From the NCBI GenBank assembly GCA_036752345.1, contig DAIOSV010000002.1, positions 28,589-92,588 of the forward strand: a stretch of DNA of 64,000 bases, written 5' to 3'. Of this stretch, positions 12,301 to 18,312 are shown piece by piece. The DNA is from UBA1715 sp036752345 (GTDB lineage: Bacteria > Bacteroidota > Bacteroidia > Bacteroidales > UBA1715). Under the pieces are notes generated by a model, which did not search any database, was not told the origin of the DNA, and saw only the letters and a list, made by a program, of their open reading frames with translations. Within the stretch, counting starts at the first letter, position 1. Each line of letters begins with the position of its first letter. The translations under genes and the position numbers were made by a program.

Positions 12301-12860
12301 AAGAATTTACCGCAAATGGTGATTTGTATGCTGAAGAAGTTACATACAATTTGTTCTGGAATTTTGGTCACATAGGATCTGATCAGTCAGCTGTTGACTT
12401 GGAAGTTCCATACAAACATCGTTATGCTCCGATTAAAGAAGGCGATTATCTGTTTGGATACAATTGCCCAATACTCACCGTTCAAAACTCATTTGGATGT
12501 TCTGATTCATATACGGAATGTGTCTTTATTAACGTAACCTCGAATTTATTTGTTCCAACTGCTTTTGCTCCAACAAATCCATCGCAAGAGGTTCGGTATT
12601 TCCAACCCAAAGGGTACAACCTTAAAACGTGTGAAATATCAGTTTATGACAAATGGGGAAATCTTGTTTGGTACTCTGATGCCGTAGAAGATGGAGCGTT
12701 TGTAGGCAAATGGGATGGCCGCTGCAATGGAAAATTGATGGTATCAGATACGTATATCTGGAAAATGGAAGCTACGTTCCTTGATGGTCAGTCATGGGAA
12801 GGGTTTGATGTAGGAAACGGCAAGAAATCAAAATTCGGTAACGTAATGTTGATACGATAA
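333..12860 (+). CDS. Giant secreted protein: GH8 hydrolase, DUF11 and Ig-like repeats, type B T9SS sorting domain
   Basis: The frame encodes about 4,175 residues. A signal peptide (residues 1-25, ending ALHGIAQ) is followed by a family 8 glycoside hydrolase module at roughly 40-560. The GH8 signature VSEGDGYALL carries the presumed acid E116, and SATDGDMDIAMAM carries the Asp cluster D191/D193/D195. GH8 enzymes cleave beta-1,4-glucans, xylan or chitosan; which substrate applies here is not visible. DUF11-like modules start near 566, 706 and 1093. From about 1399 to 4060 there are some 30 Ig-like modules of about 80 residues, many with a Cys near the start, a WY core, YYVSQ and a GCESxRA end, suggesting one disulfide each. 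Residues about 4066-4175 form a gliding-motility-associated C-terminal domain ending GNVMLIR, which routes proteins through T9SS as type B cargo. A 100-N gap falls in the Ig array, so the true length is uncertain. Role inferred: surface-anchored polysaccharide-degrading adhesin. Confidence 0.8.
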   Translation: MKRTFMRLIVLMFVSLFGALHGIAQTYDPSVFIDININSGNPSYPYPQFEEYKGGGKSLAKYNAEGVTHADMEKAGREAYEIMMHRCRYEGTYCGVKYISFNRDDVPHNYGTFVSEGDGYALLAAAIFADQKTFNGLYMWIHDIRFAGVKRFRDGNTRGTTSNDYAGPYMAAWKDKTFDAAYGSDSHSATDGDMDIAMAMLIAYKQWGEWMMQDGVVVKDCSGNPISLKYETQRVVGALVDTIPQIDPGSHQVTGYLCGDIGIDGYQKRGNSWGELTRWRFTTQGQAAYPGANGPYNGGPNLYSIYGGNYIDYDAPSYFEEFWRWLKNGDGVDAKNSAVAPWEIHQFKRAAASGNWLNKQAYNQGLYASIGNVSVGDYGANPTFGVYVDGEDFRYAWRHVLDYLWHGHANYDWDPSTHQVIAGTNTSEYDMGVRHASLLKSPSNSGSQICSKLGASPDAGQPSWFGVSQIPQQWTPTGGITSAYHTNYSVGSGSVAAVASEDLELLGDIYRQCEVTWDGNNTNVTYDSEERYIGSTPKYFHGWFRTLGMLVCSGNLAAPEDMYPKANMKVYMSVDKTYAYQGDKVKYTVQYRNYGSLAAEGVKIQTPLDEDYTFVSATDGGVYDAATHTVTWNIGTVSGFKTGGLNATQDSVGFTVRITSLANSRVCETSTITGNNFDEWVSNEYPNHATYTMERNCVDILANRSLLINKEANRNELNPGDVVTFTVDFENKSTEDSWMNGGRDNVRLSYGNYYMSGNAYKFYQYYRFWNDASEAYINLSNYRVSYFMYDAAAVGLYDASTNPTGWSFTLDNGNDMAKYGWMPDGSETKFTYQKIPQGEDENGKWNQRLMIQFPGALMAPSTHVYDKLNNSYLIHKGGYGPCFFRTALASMPNTDLTTRVQDDWSFSTAVTGTTLDGQTETFVLVSPCWADYDDLGYEINNYSRHVCNPTSLDNYDRVLVEEFDGYTWRRIQGRGPLPGKEAYNVTIVDTIPLELEWKEFVDSKGLGVNATYTAAPSGASYSGIVKWTVPEMLVGEKDKFVYTCVAKDLGCPSAPDATYINAAWIYSDTDSPDSSAVSLTTTCTELPPYIEPQNSLFKIASVESASVGDVINYELKYKNTTGSHVEPSCASSVDWQTFEGKNMPEISASGIKLNALNSGAVFFGAKNSYGVNGSATITFANPSNNQETYVVFRYESGVPGTASFKGIAMKIIINNDGNNNFGYFLYNNGTLVESASGWANALQFKGSTTAPVLKFVLNEDHLYLYINDMESVLKDWSGLTTSPGYTGFYVSSNGNSNTYVTAFESDFDYAFDVKLFDQIPNELTDITNISGSGIYNAGTQKITWPVVAGPVAPNAEISYTFDAKVYSCNSYINNYGMAKVYGQDTLKVVNSIKCGTTVCPDPPTVTSPLTLCKDATASALTAVGKNLKWYTTETNGTPSSSITPSTTTVGKTTYYVSQTDGCESQRTPLVVDVIETEAPQVVTPVSLCLNAPTTALTATGTDLTWYNSSKVELTGAPTPDASQEGDVSYYVTQTLNNCESEMAEIVVSVGALAKPTVQDVSYCQGATATALTATASGTLVWYESGTATTALASAPIPSTTVEGTTSYFVSQTSGDCESDRAEIKVTIKPSPVSTISATKDSYCGTTSTIVLSLTSAVDLTIATYSWEKDATATATTATVIAATKGEYVCVVTLDGCEYTTPAKTITENASPKYTITGAGSYCPESTSKADVVITFTAGTAPYTFSEAITGAGTSATTTYTXXXXXXXXXXXXXXXXXXXXXXXXXXXXXXXXXXVTSTSTSFTYAWSGDGSSKLNSTSLESVTFNATALTNTDYTLNVQVVDKNSTCSGSASTKVTVYALPTAQLTTTQNYVCSDADITVSANVSDDGSGTGVWTNATEVSELTATVDGSSYSAGVNTVSYVYTDAHSCSSAVVTKDITVVAKPVAPTPTTISYCLNATAQPLAIAGYSNLLWYGTSKTNTPTTTAPTPLTNTEGNTIYYVSQVVDQCESDIAEVTVIVKSKLEPQINLSKAEVCAGTAINISLSQGYVKQTWSGTAASYLNSTTMAAPEFLATAPAGPYTLTVDVEDASSCTGTASVPIQVNEVPVVTISADDVTHCVSVTDAQTITAKITPSTLTGTHTWTNVSSTSSTASFVPSSKTPDDYKITYQFTSDDNCPSNVDSLIMTVYALPSITITPSKTDVCKSGINSSDITMSPSQTVGNFVYSVDNGGTIASNGTFSPASNAAGDYIVTLTYTDANSCTSKAIADVSIHALPTVVFDASNPDSACYTKAGFDLLINCTNEDGLVETKTTSLNPSTSSVGTKTITYSYTDVNGCANSADYPITVYKVATPTIDAPNPKTVTIDEYGTLLDVASVSATATTAGDGIVWQTSGGTQLGTGASYTSPETLQGTYYYYAKETRMVDGTACYSESAKATLVLSNCPAKSPIATDTILCVGTDGTIALNASFAGTSTSKSLAWFSDESLASKLIDGNSYSTTVSTTAATTYTYYVAEYDETGSCWSSPTIVTASVKENPTVAIDDIATLCYASKTYTAVGKINGVASTAGTWSIASDPAAINSTTGVINTQYWGENDGSYMVTYAYTDENNCSNSASKPFTVEFPTVPTSDGFVGLTANPQPVVVTAQASSLETSAVVKWYETASSTTILETANSFATGNDPATVQTVIYYLSQTVNGCESERGTSVVKIVDCPFLKPTVTPATACQNATTLSDLSASLPSTTTVAADSWAWFDADKNPLYNGPETSYASGVSTAMAAVTTFYVAYLATDAGTGQQCLSDKAAVTVTIHKLPTVAINDPGRTLCYAEGDVQLTATVNGTANNTGNWSVTGQTSAISSLGVFNTKFNSTTDGDYTVVYSYTDANNCTSQDDLAVSVEYPEVPSVANYNGLITNPIPVVLTAENIETSATVNWYSAGTSKQTTVNTWTTPDDPAVAHVSTYSISQTSKGCESQKTTSTVTISNCPFKEADVSSVEICQGESGLQDLSAKLPSTTTVAADKWIWYDAIGNELQNSASATYAPSVTTANAGTTTYQVSYVATDPSTLIACTSPKVKVTVTVNPKPVITLPAGNKTLVCYDGGDVLWNVTVDYHTNGAGSGVWKVDDVENNGMSSAGVFNPTTFGKVSHTYSVSYTYTDGKTCTSTEKKDLTVQYTPVPAVTGHSSLVEDNAMVSVSATPTDASATISWYNATGTKLSSNNPYETGDPGNVVTNKSYFATQTINTCQSEKAEAKVSIINCPVPKPIVVQPAAICNYDNAPELTATLGTWTSGTRPTATTPEVFNFYDVEFGGTPLSSSATGVFTPTIDHTKAATYTYYVGEYNENVLPSACEGKRAKITLKVMKPAKPGVSIGKDNVCQGQTNPQCFAVGDGSIQWYENSPSYPAGTPDQVSTSFIPAATGVGEHYVWATQTIDGCLSESDSVLFTIKAVPAAPTTENATICYGAPKASVCVQGNVGTVTWYPDATASNFLAKTSCYSSSETYAGEYSYYATQTVEGCESDRTSATYTIVELPSIPMVTTEKYSCDYDTEHVLYVAEKPGVTVAWYSSSDTTSLLATGNEFTHQITQSGTVTYYVRQIANGCASNYVTTSFTVVAQPKTPKVQNDVVCYGTVASLSTDGYTDIWYGESTLETKVAQGRNYMIDEATANHSYYVVREKNGCLSETAEAKVTVIPVPEVTITVDGEETSSIQRCVYEAEKPMVATVSPTMGNDDYVSWYIFPGNKTVANDSLLLSQYVPVTSQNTSNVTYTVRAQYMVKNDLHNSYCESVMDTIKVSTSAKARKPIVLSDVICQGEEIEPMFAFGTPNVTWISLDGILPVEAHGQRYEFSKQQTDLPVGDYSFLVYDMDMVTGCHSDTVTTTLTLAPAAQTKLFGSDSVCVNTTELYYTQYSEGSQYHWSVTGDNLNYTKDPKSSSVQYIDWSHAGIDTLVVFEQTWAGCQGADTMVVKIANNPQARFVWTLPGDSNVIQLTDSTVQDSIKEFTANGDLYAEEVTYNLFWNFGHIGSDQSAVDLEVPYKHRYAPIKEGDYLFGYNCPILTVQNSFGCSDSYTECVFINVTSNLFVPTAFAPTNPSQEVRYFQPKGYNLKTCEISVYDKWGNLVWYSDAVEDGAFVGKWDGRCNGKLMVSDTYIWKMEATFLDGQSWEGFDVGNGKKSKFGNVMLIR
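5615..5714. other. Assembly gap (100 N) inside the Ig-like repeats
   Basis: Exactly 100 N, a placeholder size. It interrupts the giant gene at about residue 1761, inside near-identical Ig-like modules where assembly collapse is expected. The frame resumes correctly on the far side, but the number of missing modules is unknown. Confidence 0.95.
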
Positions 12861-12885
12861 AAGTGTATTGAAGTATGATTATAAA

Positions 12886-12915
12886 GAAAAGGCAGACTAA
12901 CTCGTCTGCCTTTTC
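12886..12915. terminator. Bidirectional terminator between convergent genes
   Basis: A perfect 12-bp stem, GAAAAGGCAGAC (12886-12897) with GTCTGCCTTTTC (12904-12915), has a 6-base loop. T-rich sequence lies on the right and A-rich sequence on the left. It can serve both the giant gene (+) and the minus-strand gene ending at 12924. Confidence 0.85.
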
Positions 12916-12923
12916 TTGTTTAT

Positions 12924-13673
12924 TTATTTTGAATTTTTCAATTCAGGATGCAGGTCTGTAAAGCGTTCGTATTTCCAGAGAATCATCATAATAATTTGAA
13001 AATCAGATGTCTCCGTTAAGTATTGGTCACTAAAGTTGCAAAAAGCAATAAATTGTTCAAAATAGGCATCAGGAACGTTTGTCATTGCAACAACTATTTC
13101 TTTGTTGAACTTTTTGTTTGCAATGAGAATGTTTTCTTTTTTGCTCAGAAGTTCTGTTGCTTTGATTGCATTTTGAGCATGACGATTTGTAGCATTATAT
13201 ATCGCAGTAATAGCACCAGTCATAGTATAGGAGAGTTGTCCCGGCTCATGATTGTTGACCGCTTGAAACGGCTCATGTTCAAGTTTTAGATTCAGCGTAT
13301 CTTTGGTGGCTTTCATGTTCAACACACGCATGGTCAATTCATCATAGGAATACGGGAATCGTTTTAGGACAGTGTTTAGTTCGTATATCTGTGGCGTGAG
13401 GTTTACCATGATATTGTTATCTTTAAAAACAATATATTTCTCCCAATAATATCCAATTGACGAAAAAACGAGCGTGTCGTTGGTGTGAGAGAAAATTTCA
13501 AATTTTCCGTTTTCATCACTTTCTACAACTATCTTCCGTGATATGTTTTCAATATATACATGAGGAATTCCTAGGTGAGAGTCCGAGTCTTGGATAGTTC
13601 CCGAAATGGTTTTTTGGGAAAAAACAGCAGTCGCAGAAAGTAAACTAATACAAAGAGAAAATAATCTATCCAT
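12924..13673 (-). CDS. Secreted protein with carboxypeptidase-regulatory-like domain
   Basis: 249 residues. A signal peptide ends near residue 19 (TAVFSQ). Residues about 22-90 form a CarboxypepD_reg-like beta-sandwich: GTIQDSDSHLGIPHVYIEN, then DENGKFEIF and DTLVFSSIGY, the plug-like module common on Bacteroidota surface and TonB-related proteins. The remaining ~150 residues (YELNTVLKRFPYSYDELTMRVLN onward) are mostly helical and unassigned. No beta-barrel follows, so this is not a full TonB-dependent receptor. It is convergent with the giant gene across a shared terminator. The ATG sits only seven bases after a perfect -7 box, so the transcript may be nearly leaderless. Function unknown; probably periplasmic or outer-membrane associated. 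Confidence 0.7.
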   Translation of the reverse strand: MDRLFSLCISLLSATAVFSQKTISGTIQDSDSHLGIPHVYIENISRKIVVESDENGKFEIFSHTNDTLVFSSIGYYWEKYIVFKDNNIMVNLTPQIYELNTVLKRFPYSYDELTMRVLNMKATKDTLNLKLEHEPFQAVNNHEPGQLSYTMTGAITAIYNATNRHAQNAIKATELLSKKENILIANKKFNKEIVVAMTNVPDAYFEQFIAFCNFSDQYLTETSDFQIIMMILWKYERFTDLHPELKNSK

Positions 13674-13680
13674 AGCGAAG

Positions 13681-13688
13681 CAAATATA
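13681..13688 (-). promoter_or_regulatory. -7 box immediately before the start at 13673
   Basis: The minus strand reads TATATTTG, an exact TAnnTTTG match. Seven bases separate it from the ATG, leaving room for only a very short leader. Confidence 0.55.
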
Positions 13689-13744
13689 TTAAAATGGCAT
13701 AGTTAGAAAAAAATAAAAGTAAGATGTATGTAAAATAAATTTTC

Positions 13745-13752
13745 TATATTTG
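13745..13752 (+). promoter_or_regulatory. -7 box for the secreted protein at 13777
   Basis: TATATTTG, 24 bases before the ATG. The -33 region is not clear. Together with the minus-strand box at 13681-13688 it makes this short gap a divergent promoter. Confidence 0.55.
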
Positions 13753-13776
13753 TACTATACAATAAAAAAATAGTTT

Positions 13777-14649
13777 ATGAAAAAAGTAGTCGGATCTTTG
13801 TTTGTTCTTGGTTTGTCTGCCATAGTTGCAGTAAATACGCAAGCACAAGATGTAAATAATGCGAGAGGGTATGTTCAAATATACGATGTTGCTTCCGTAA
13901 GCAATCTTCCGTTGAACGAGTACAAACAATACCATGCGGAGAATGCATTGGCCGACGTAAGTTATTTGTTTTGGTCAAGCCAAGGAAAAATGCAAGTAAA
14001 GGTAGAAAACAAGACTGATAGTCCAATATATGTGAACTGGTCTAAATCAACCTATACAATTGAAGGCGCAGAATTGCCAATGACTCCTGATGAAACCAAA
14101 TTAGAAGGTAATAAATATAACGTATATCAAAAATACAAAGCAGTAGAGCCTACATTGACTGATATGGACTACGAGTGGCAGAAAATTACAATGGGAACTC
14201 AGGGTAAAAAAGACGAGGTTTCTGAAATTTTGTCTAAAAGCACCTATACAAAAGGAAACTATTACCTTATAGCAAGTGAAAAAAATACAGACTGTGGATT
14301 AGTGTTAGATACGAATGCAACAAGCTATCAAGAAAAACATAACTCCATAAAAAATGAAAAAGCAACCATCTATAAGGTTGATTATACGAAGGAGAACAGC
14401 CCTGTTGTATTTACTTGTAAATTAGTAATTTCAAACGATAAAAATTTTGCAAATTCTACTGAAATTGTTGAGACATTCTATGTTTCAACCGTTAGAGAAA
14501 TGGATGCAAAACATTTTAGAGGCAAAAAAGTTGGTCAAACTCCCGAAGGATATGGCGTGTATAAATTCCCAGAGAGAAAAAGTACTAGTTTTTATGTAGA
14601 AATAAATCCTCGTAATTCTGTTGAGTTTAACAAACGTTTTTCGAGATAA
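13777..14649 (+). CDS. Secreted protein of unknown function
   Basis: 290 residues with a clear signal peptide (positions 1-24, VAVNTQAQ). The mature part is beta-rich. The stretch MQVKVENKTDSPIYVNWSKS resembles the opening strands of a small immunoglobulin-like or assembly-factor fold found in many uncharacterised Bacteroidota exported proteins, but I do not recognise a named family. There is no lipobox, no sorting domain and no catalytic motif. It is transcribed alone from its own -7 box and ends at a strong hairpin, so it is probably a monocistronic periplasmic or outer-membrane-linked protein. The Lys-rich C terminus ends KRFSR. Confidence 0.65.
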   Translation: MKKVVGSLFVLGLSAIVAVNTQAQDVNNARGYVQIYDVASVSNLPLNEYKQYHAENALADVSYLFWSSQGKMQVKVENKTDSPIYVNWSKSTYTIEGAELPMTPDETKLEGNKYNVYQKYKAVEPTLTDMDYEWQKITMGTQGKKDEVSEILSKSTYTKGNYYLIASEKNTDCGLVLDTNATSYQEKHNSIKNEKATIYKVDYTKENSPVVFTCKLVISNDKNFANSTEIVETFYVSTVREMDAKHFRGKKVGQTPEGYGVYKFPERKSTSFYVEINPRNSVEFNKRFSR

Positions 14650-14668
14650 TAAATACATACTCCAAAGG

Positions 14669-14698
14669 ACGCCGATGGAATTTCCGTCGGCGTTTTTT
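14669..14698 (+). terminator. Rho-independent terminator after the secreted protein
   Basis: Stem ACGCCGA (14669-14675) pairs with TCGGCGT (14687-14693) and is followed by a T run to 14698. Confidence 0.8.
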
Positions 14699-14718
14699 AT
14701 AGTATATAGTCGGGTTGT

Positions 14719-15921
14719 ATGAATATTTTAGTTGTTTGCAATAAATTTCCCTATCCTCCAAAAGATGGAGGCCAAATTGCCACATTTGCAATGATTCGCG
14801 GAATGAAAGAAGCGGGTCATTCGGTTACCGTAGTGGCTATCAATACAAAAAAACACTATTATGATGTGACGCAAATGCCCGCCAATATTGCTGCGTTGGC
14901 AGACTTTCGAACACTATTTCTCGATACCGACTTAACCATAAAAGATGCGCTTTGCAATCTGTTGTTTTCTCGTCTGCCATATACTGCTACGCGCTTCATT
15001 TCAAAGGATTTTGAGACACTGCTTCGTGGTGTATTCAACGAAAAACAATTTGACGTAGTGCAGTTGGAAGGCTTGTATTTGTGTGCATATATTCCGTTGA
15101 TACGAGAATGTTCCTCTGCGAAAATAGCATATCGTGCACATAACGTGGAGTATGAAATTTGGGCTCGCTTGGCCCACGAAACAAAGAATTTTGTCAAACG
15201 AATCTATTTGCAAAATTTGGCAAAACGGGTGGAGCATTTTGAAAAATCAATGCTCAACACGTATGATTACATTGTACCTATTACGCAGCGAGATGCAGAT
15301 ACTTACACTCAAATTGGAAACGCCAAGCCTTCATTCCTGGCACCTACCGGAATTTTTGTGAATGATTTACCACAGAAAGAAACTGTGGTAGAGCAACCAA
15401 TTTCGTTGTTTCACCTTGGTGCTTTGGATTGGAGTCCAAACCAGCAAGGATTGGCTTGGTTTATACAAAATTGCTTGCCTCTGTTGCGCAGCCAGTTTCC
15501 CGACTTGCAACTATTCGTGGCGGGCCGAAATGCACCCTCTTGGATTGTGGAACAACTACAAGTTCCCGGAGTGGTCTATGAAGGCGAGGTTCCCGACGCA
15601 TACGAATTTATGTCAAAACATACCATTATGATAGTGCCGTTGCTTGCCGGTGGAGGTATGCGAATAAAAATATTGGAAGGAATGTCGTACGGAAAAGTCA
15701 TTGTATCTACATCAATTGGAGCAGAAGGAATTTCGGGAGAAAATGACAAAGACTTTTGCATTGCCGATACTCCACAAGATTTTACGAATGCAATCGTTCG
15801 TTTGGTAAAAAATAAAGAGTTGTGTGCAAATCTTGGAGAAAATGCGACTATTTTTGTGTCCACAAAATTTGATAATCGTCAAATCTTGGCTAACTTGTTG
15901 TCGTTATATAGTAATTCATGA
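14719..15921 (+). CDS. Glycosyltransferase family 4 (GT-B fold)
   Basis: 400 residues, no signal peptide. The N terminus MNILVVCNKFPYPPKDGG is the typical GT4 opening: a nucleotide-fold strand followed by the GG acceptor-side loop. The C-terminal half has FHLGALDWSPN (start of the donor domain), a VFYEGEV-like strand and the GGGMRIKILEGMSYGKVIV segment with the E-x7-type sugar-nucleotide site. It is expected to act at the cytoplasmic face of the membrane, adding a sugar from a nucleotide donor during lipopolysaccharide, capsule or glycoprotein-glycan assembly. The acceptor cannot be read from sequence. Its stop overlaps the next start as ATGA, so it is translationally coupled to the GT2 gene. 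Confidence 0.85.
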   Translation: MNILVVCNKFPYPPKDGGQIATFAMIRGMKEAGHSVTVVAINTKKHYYDVTQMPANIAALADFRTLFLDTDLTIKDALCNLLFSRLPYTATRFISKDFETLLRGVFNEKQFDVVQLEGLYLCAYIPLIRECSSAKIAYRAHNVEYEIWARLAHETKNFVKRIYLQNLAKRVEHFEKSMLNTYDYIVPITQRDADTYTQIGNAKPSFLAPTGIFVNDLPQKETVVEQPISLFHLGALDWSPNQQGLAWFIQNCLPLLRSQFPDLQLFVAGRNAPSWIVEQLQVPGVVYEGEVPDAYEFMSKHTIMIVPLLAGGGMRIKILEGMSYGKVIVSTSIGAEGISGENDKDFCIADTPQDFTNAIVRLVKNKELCANLGENATIFVSTKFDNRQILANLLSLYSNS

Positions 15922-17093
15922 TTTTCTGTCTTCAAATTATATTCTGGGCTTGTGTAGCAATGATACTGCATACGTATCTTTTGTACCCCATTTTTATAAA
16001 TCTTGTAGCCAAACGACGTACGCAAAATACTCTGTGTTATTCTTATTCAGAATCATTGCCTTCTGTCGTAGTTTTAATTGCTGCGTATAATGAAGAATCA
16101 ACAATAGAAAAGAAAATCAGAAGTGTATATGCAACAAAGTATCCGTTAGATTTGATTACCGTTGTTGTTGGCTCTGATAACTCTACCGACAAGACAAATG
16201 AGATAGTTGAAACGTGTGCACGAGAATTTTCCTCGCTTCGTCTTGAAAGATTCGCACAACGCACGGGGAAACCTGAAATCATTAACGTATTATGCGAAAA
16301 ATACCAATGTGATGTGTTTCTCTTGACCGACGCGAATGTCTATTTTGAAGAAGATACCATTTTTGAATTGGTTAAACATTTTAAGAACCCTAAAATTTCT
16401 GCCGTTGGCAGTTTAATTAAGAACACCAACATAAAGGCAAATGGCATTTCAATGCAGGAAAAAACCTACTTGTCAGGAGAATTTTTGGTAAAATACAGTG
16501 AGGGATTGTGGGGCAATGCCGTGATTGGTTTGTTTGGCGGTCTATATGCCATAAGAAGTTCGGCTTATACACGCGTGCCTCAAGGCTATTGCGTCGATGA
16601 CTTTTATATCACAATGAAAGTGATAGAGCAAGGTGGCGGCGTTATAATGTCAAAAGAATCGCAATGCCAGGAAGACGTGTCAAACACATTGCACGAAGAG
16701 TTTCGGAGAAAAGTACGAATATCAAAAGGGAATTTTATGAATTTGAAAGTATTCAAACATCTTGCAAATCCATGTACCAAAGTCGGATTCATGTTTCTTT
16801 CTCATAAAATTTTCAGATGGTTTACGCCGTTCGCTCTGATTGCTATTTTTTTACTTAATATTGCATTGTTGCCCGTAGGATGGTTCTACCAATTACTGTT
16901 TGCGGGGCAACTCTTTTTATTACTGCTGTTGGGTGTTGATTTCTTTTTAAAGAAATGCAGCGTGAATGTTGCGATATTCCGTTTTGTTACGCACTTTTAT
17001 AGCATGAATTTGGCATTGTTATTAGGATTTATCAATTATAAAAAAGGAAATGACTCAAATGTGTGGGAACCAACCAGAAGAAATCAAAACTAA
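15918..17093 (+). CDS. Membrane glycosyltransferase family 2
   Basis: 391 residues. An N-terminal membrane segment (about 3-22) is followed by a GT-A domain: VVVLIAAYNEESTIEKKIRS, the SDNSTDKT donor site, and LLTDANVYFEED in the DxD region. A QEDVSNTLHEEFRRKVRIS segment resembles the Q/RxxRW-type acceptor motif of processive GT2 enzymes. Two to three C-terminal helices (about 290-375) anchor it. This layout matches polysaccharide-type synthases and N-glycosyltransferase-like proteins; the product is not known. It overlaps the preceding GT4 by four bases and the following ribBA by 44, so all three are likely co-transcribed. Confidence 0.85.
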   Translation: MIFCLQIIFWACVAMILHTYLLYPIFINLVAKRRTQNTLCYSYSESLPSVVVLIAAYNEESTIEKKIRSVYATKYPLDLITVVVGSDNSTDKTNEIVETCAREFSSLRLERFAQRTGKPEIINVLCEKYQCDVFLLTDANVYFEEDTIFELVKHFKNPKISAVGSLIKNTNIKANGISMQEKTYLSGEFLVKYSEGLWGNAVIGLFGGLYAIRSSAYTRVPQGYCVDDFYITMKVIEQGGGVIMSKESQCQEDVSNTLHEEFRRKVRISKGNFMNLKVFKHLANPCTKVGFMFLSHKIFRWFTPFALIAIFLLNIALLPVGWFYQLLFAGQLFLLLLLGVDFFLKKCSVNVAIFRFVTHFYSMNLALLLGFINYKKGNDSNVWEPTRRNQN

Positions 17094-18306
17094 ACTTAAT
17101 ACCATAGAAGAAGCGATAGCTGATTTTAAAGATGGAAAATTTGTTATTGTTGTTGATGATGAAGATCGTGAAAACGAAGGCGATTTTATTATTGCAGCCG
17201 AAAAAGTAACACCGGAAAAAGTGAATTTCATGATTCGCAACGGACGTGGCGAATTGTGTGCGCCAATTAGCGAAGACCGTTGTAAAGAGTTAGAATTGGA
17301 AATGCAAGTGGTTACAAACACTTCCTTGCATGAAACTCCATTCACCGTAACGGTTGATTTGATTGGAAGTGGTTGCACCACCGGCGTTTCTATGTACGAT
17401 AGAGCAATGACAATTAGAGCATTGGCTAATCCGGAAACAAAAGTGTCAGACTTGGCTCGTCCTGGGCATATTCATCCGCTTCGCGCAAAAAATAGAGGCG
17501 TTCTTCGTCGTGCAGGGCATACCGAAGCTGCAGTTGATTTATCCCGTCTTGCGGGTTTTGCACCAGCGGCTGCATTAATCGAGATTATCAACGAAGACGG
17601 TACTATGGCTCGTTTGCCACAATTGATTGAAATAGCCAAAGAACATAATCTCAAGATAATCTCTATCAAAGATTTGATAGCGTATCGTCTCAAACAAGAA
17701 TCAATTGTAGATAAAGGAGAAGAGGTTGATTTGCCTACGAAATATGGACATTTTCATCTTATTCCGTTCCGCCAAAAGTCAAACGGATTGGAACATGTGG
17801 CGCTTATAAAGGGCACATGGAACGACGACGAGCCGGTATTGGTTCGTATGCACTCATCGTGTGCAACGGGTGATATTTTCGGGTCTATGCGTTGTGAGTG
17901 TGGCGAACAGCTGCACAAAGCTATGAAAACCATAGAAAAAGAAGGGAAAGGTGTCATTGTCTATCTAAGTCAAGAAGGTCGTGGCATTGGACTTATGAAT
18001 AAAATTGCAGCGTACAAATTGCAAGAAGAGGGATTAGATACTGTAGATGCTAATTTGCGTTTGGGATTTGGTGCCGATGAGCGCGATTATGGAGTAGGAG
18101 CTACTATTTTACATGAAGTAGGTGTAAAAAAGATTCGCTTAATGACAAACAATCCTAAAAAACGTGCGGGATTGGAAGGATATGGTTTGAAAATAGTAGA
18201 AAATGTGCCTATCGAAATTCCTATCAACGAATACAATCAAGTGTATATGCAAACTAAACGCGATAGAATGGGGCATGTGCTTCAATTTTGCGGAAACAAT
18301 AAATAA
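17050..18306 (+). CDS. ribBA: Bifunctional 3,4-dihydroxy-2-butanone 4-phosphate synthase / GTP cyclohydrolase II
   Basis: 418 residues. RibB half at about 15-215: the acidic loop DDEDRENEGDF, then RPGHIHPLRA and GHTEAAVDLSRLAG; it turns ribulose 5-phosphate into the four-carbon riboflavin precursor. RibA half at about 220-415: the zinc-binding CATGDIFGSMRCECGEQL and the EGRGIGL loop; it opens GTP to the pyrimidine precursor. The two feed the branches that join in lumazine synthesis. The chosen ATG has AAAAAGGA upstream and lies inside the end of the GT2 gene (44-base overlap, different frame). An ATG nine bases later (17059) is possible. No FMN riboswitch is visible, as expected for an internal operon gene. 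Confidence 0.95.
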   Translation: MTQMCGNQPEEIKTKLNTIEEAIADFKDGKFVIVVDDEDRENEGDFIIAAEKVTPEKVNFMIRNGRGELCAPISEDRCKELELEMQVVTNTSLHETPFTVTVDLIGSGCTTGVSMYDRAMTIRALANPETKVSDLARPGHIHPLRAKNRGVLRRAGHTEAAVDLSRLAGFAPAAALIEIINEDGTMARLPQLIEIAKEHNLKIISIKDLIAYRLKQESIVDKGEEVDLPTKYGHFHLIPFRQKSNGLEHVALIKGTWNDDEPVLVRMHSSCATGDIFGSMRCECGEQLHKAMKTIEKEGKGVIVYLSQEGRGIGLMNKIAAYKLQEEGLDTVDANLRLGFGADERDYGVGATILHEVGVKKIRLMTNNPKKRAGLEGYGLKIVENVPIEIPINEYNQVYMQTKRDRMGHVLQFCGNNK

Positions 18307-18312
18307 TTACCT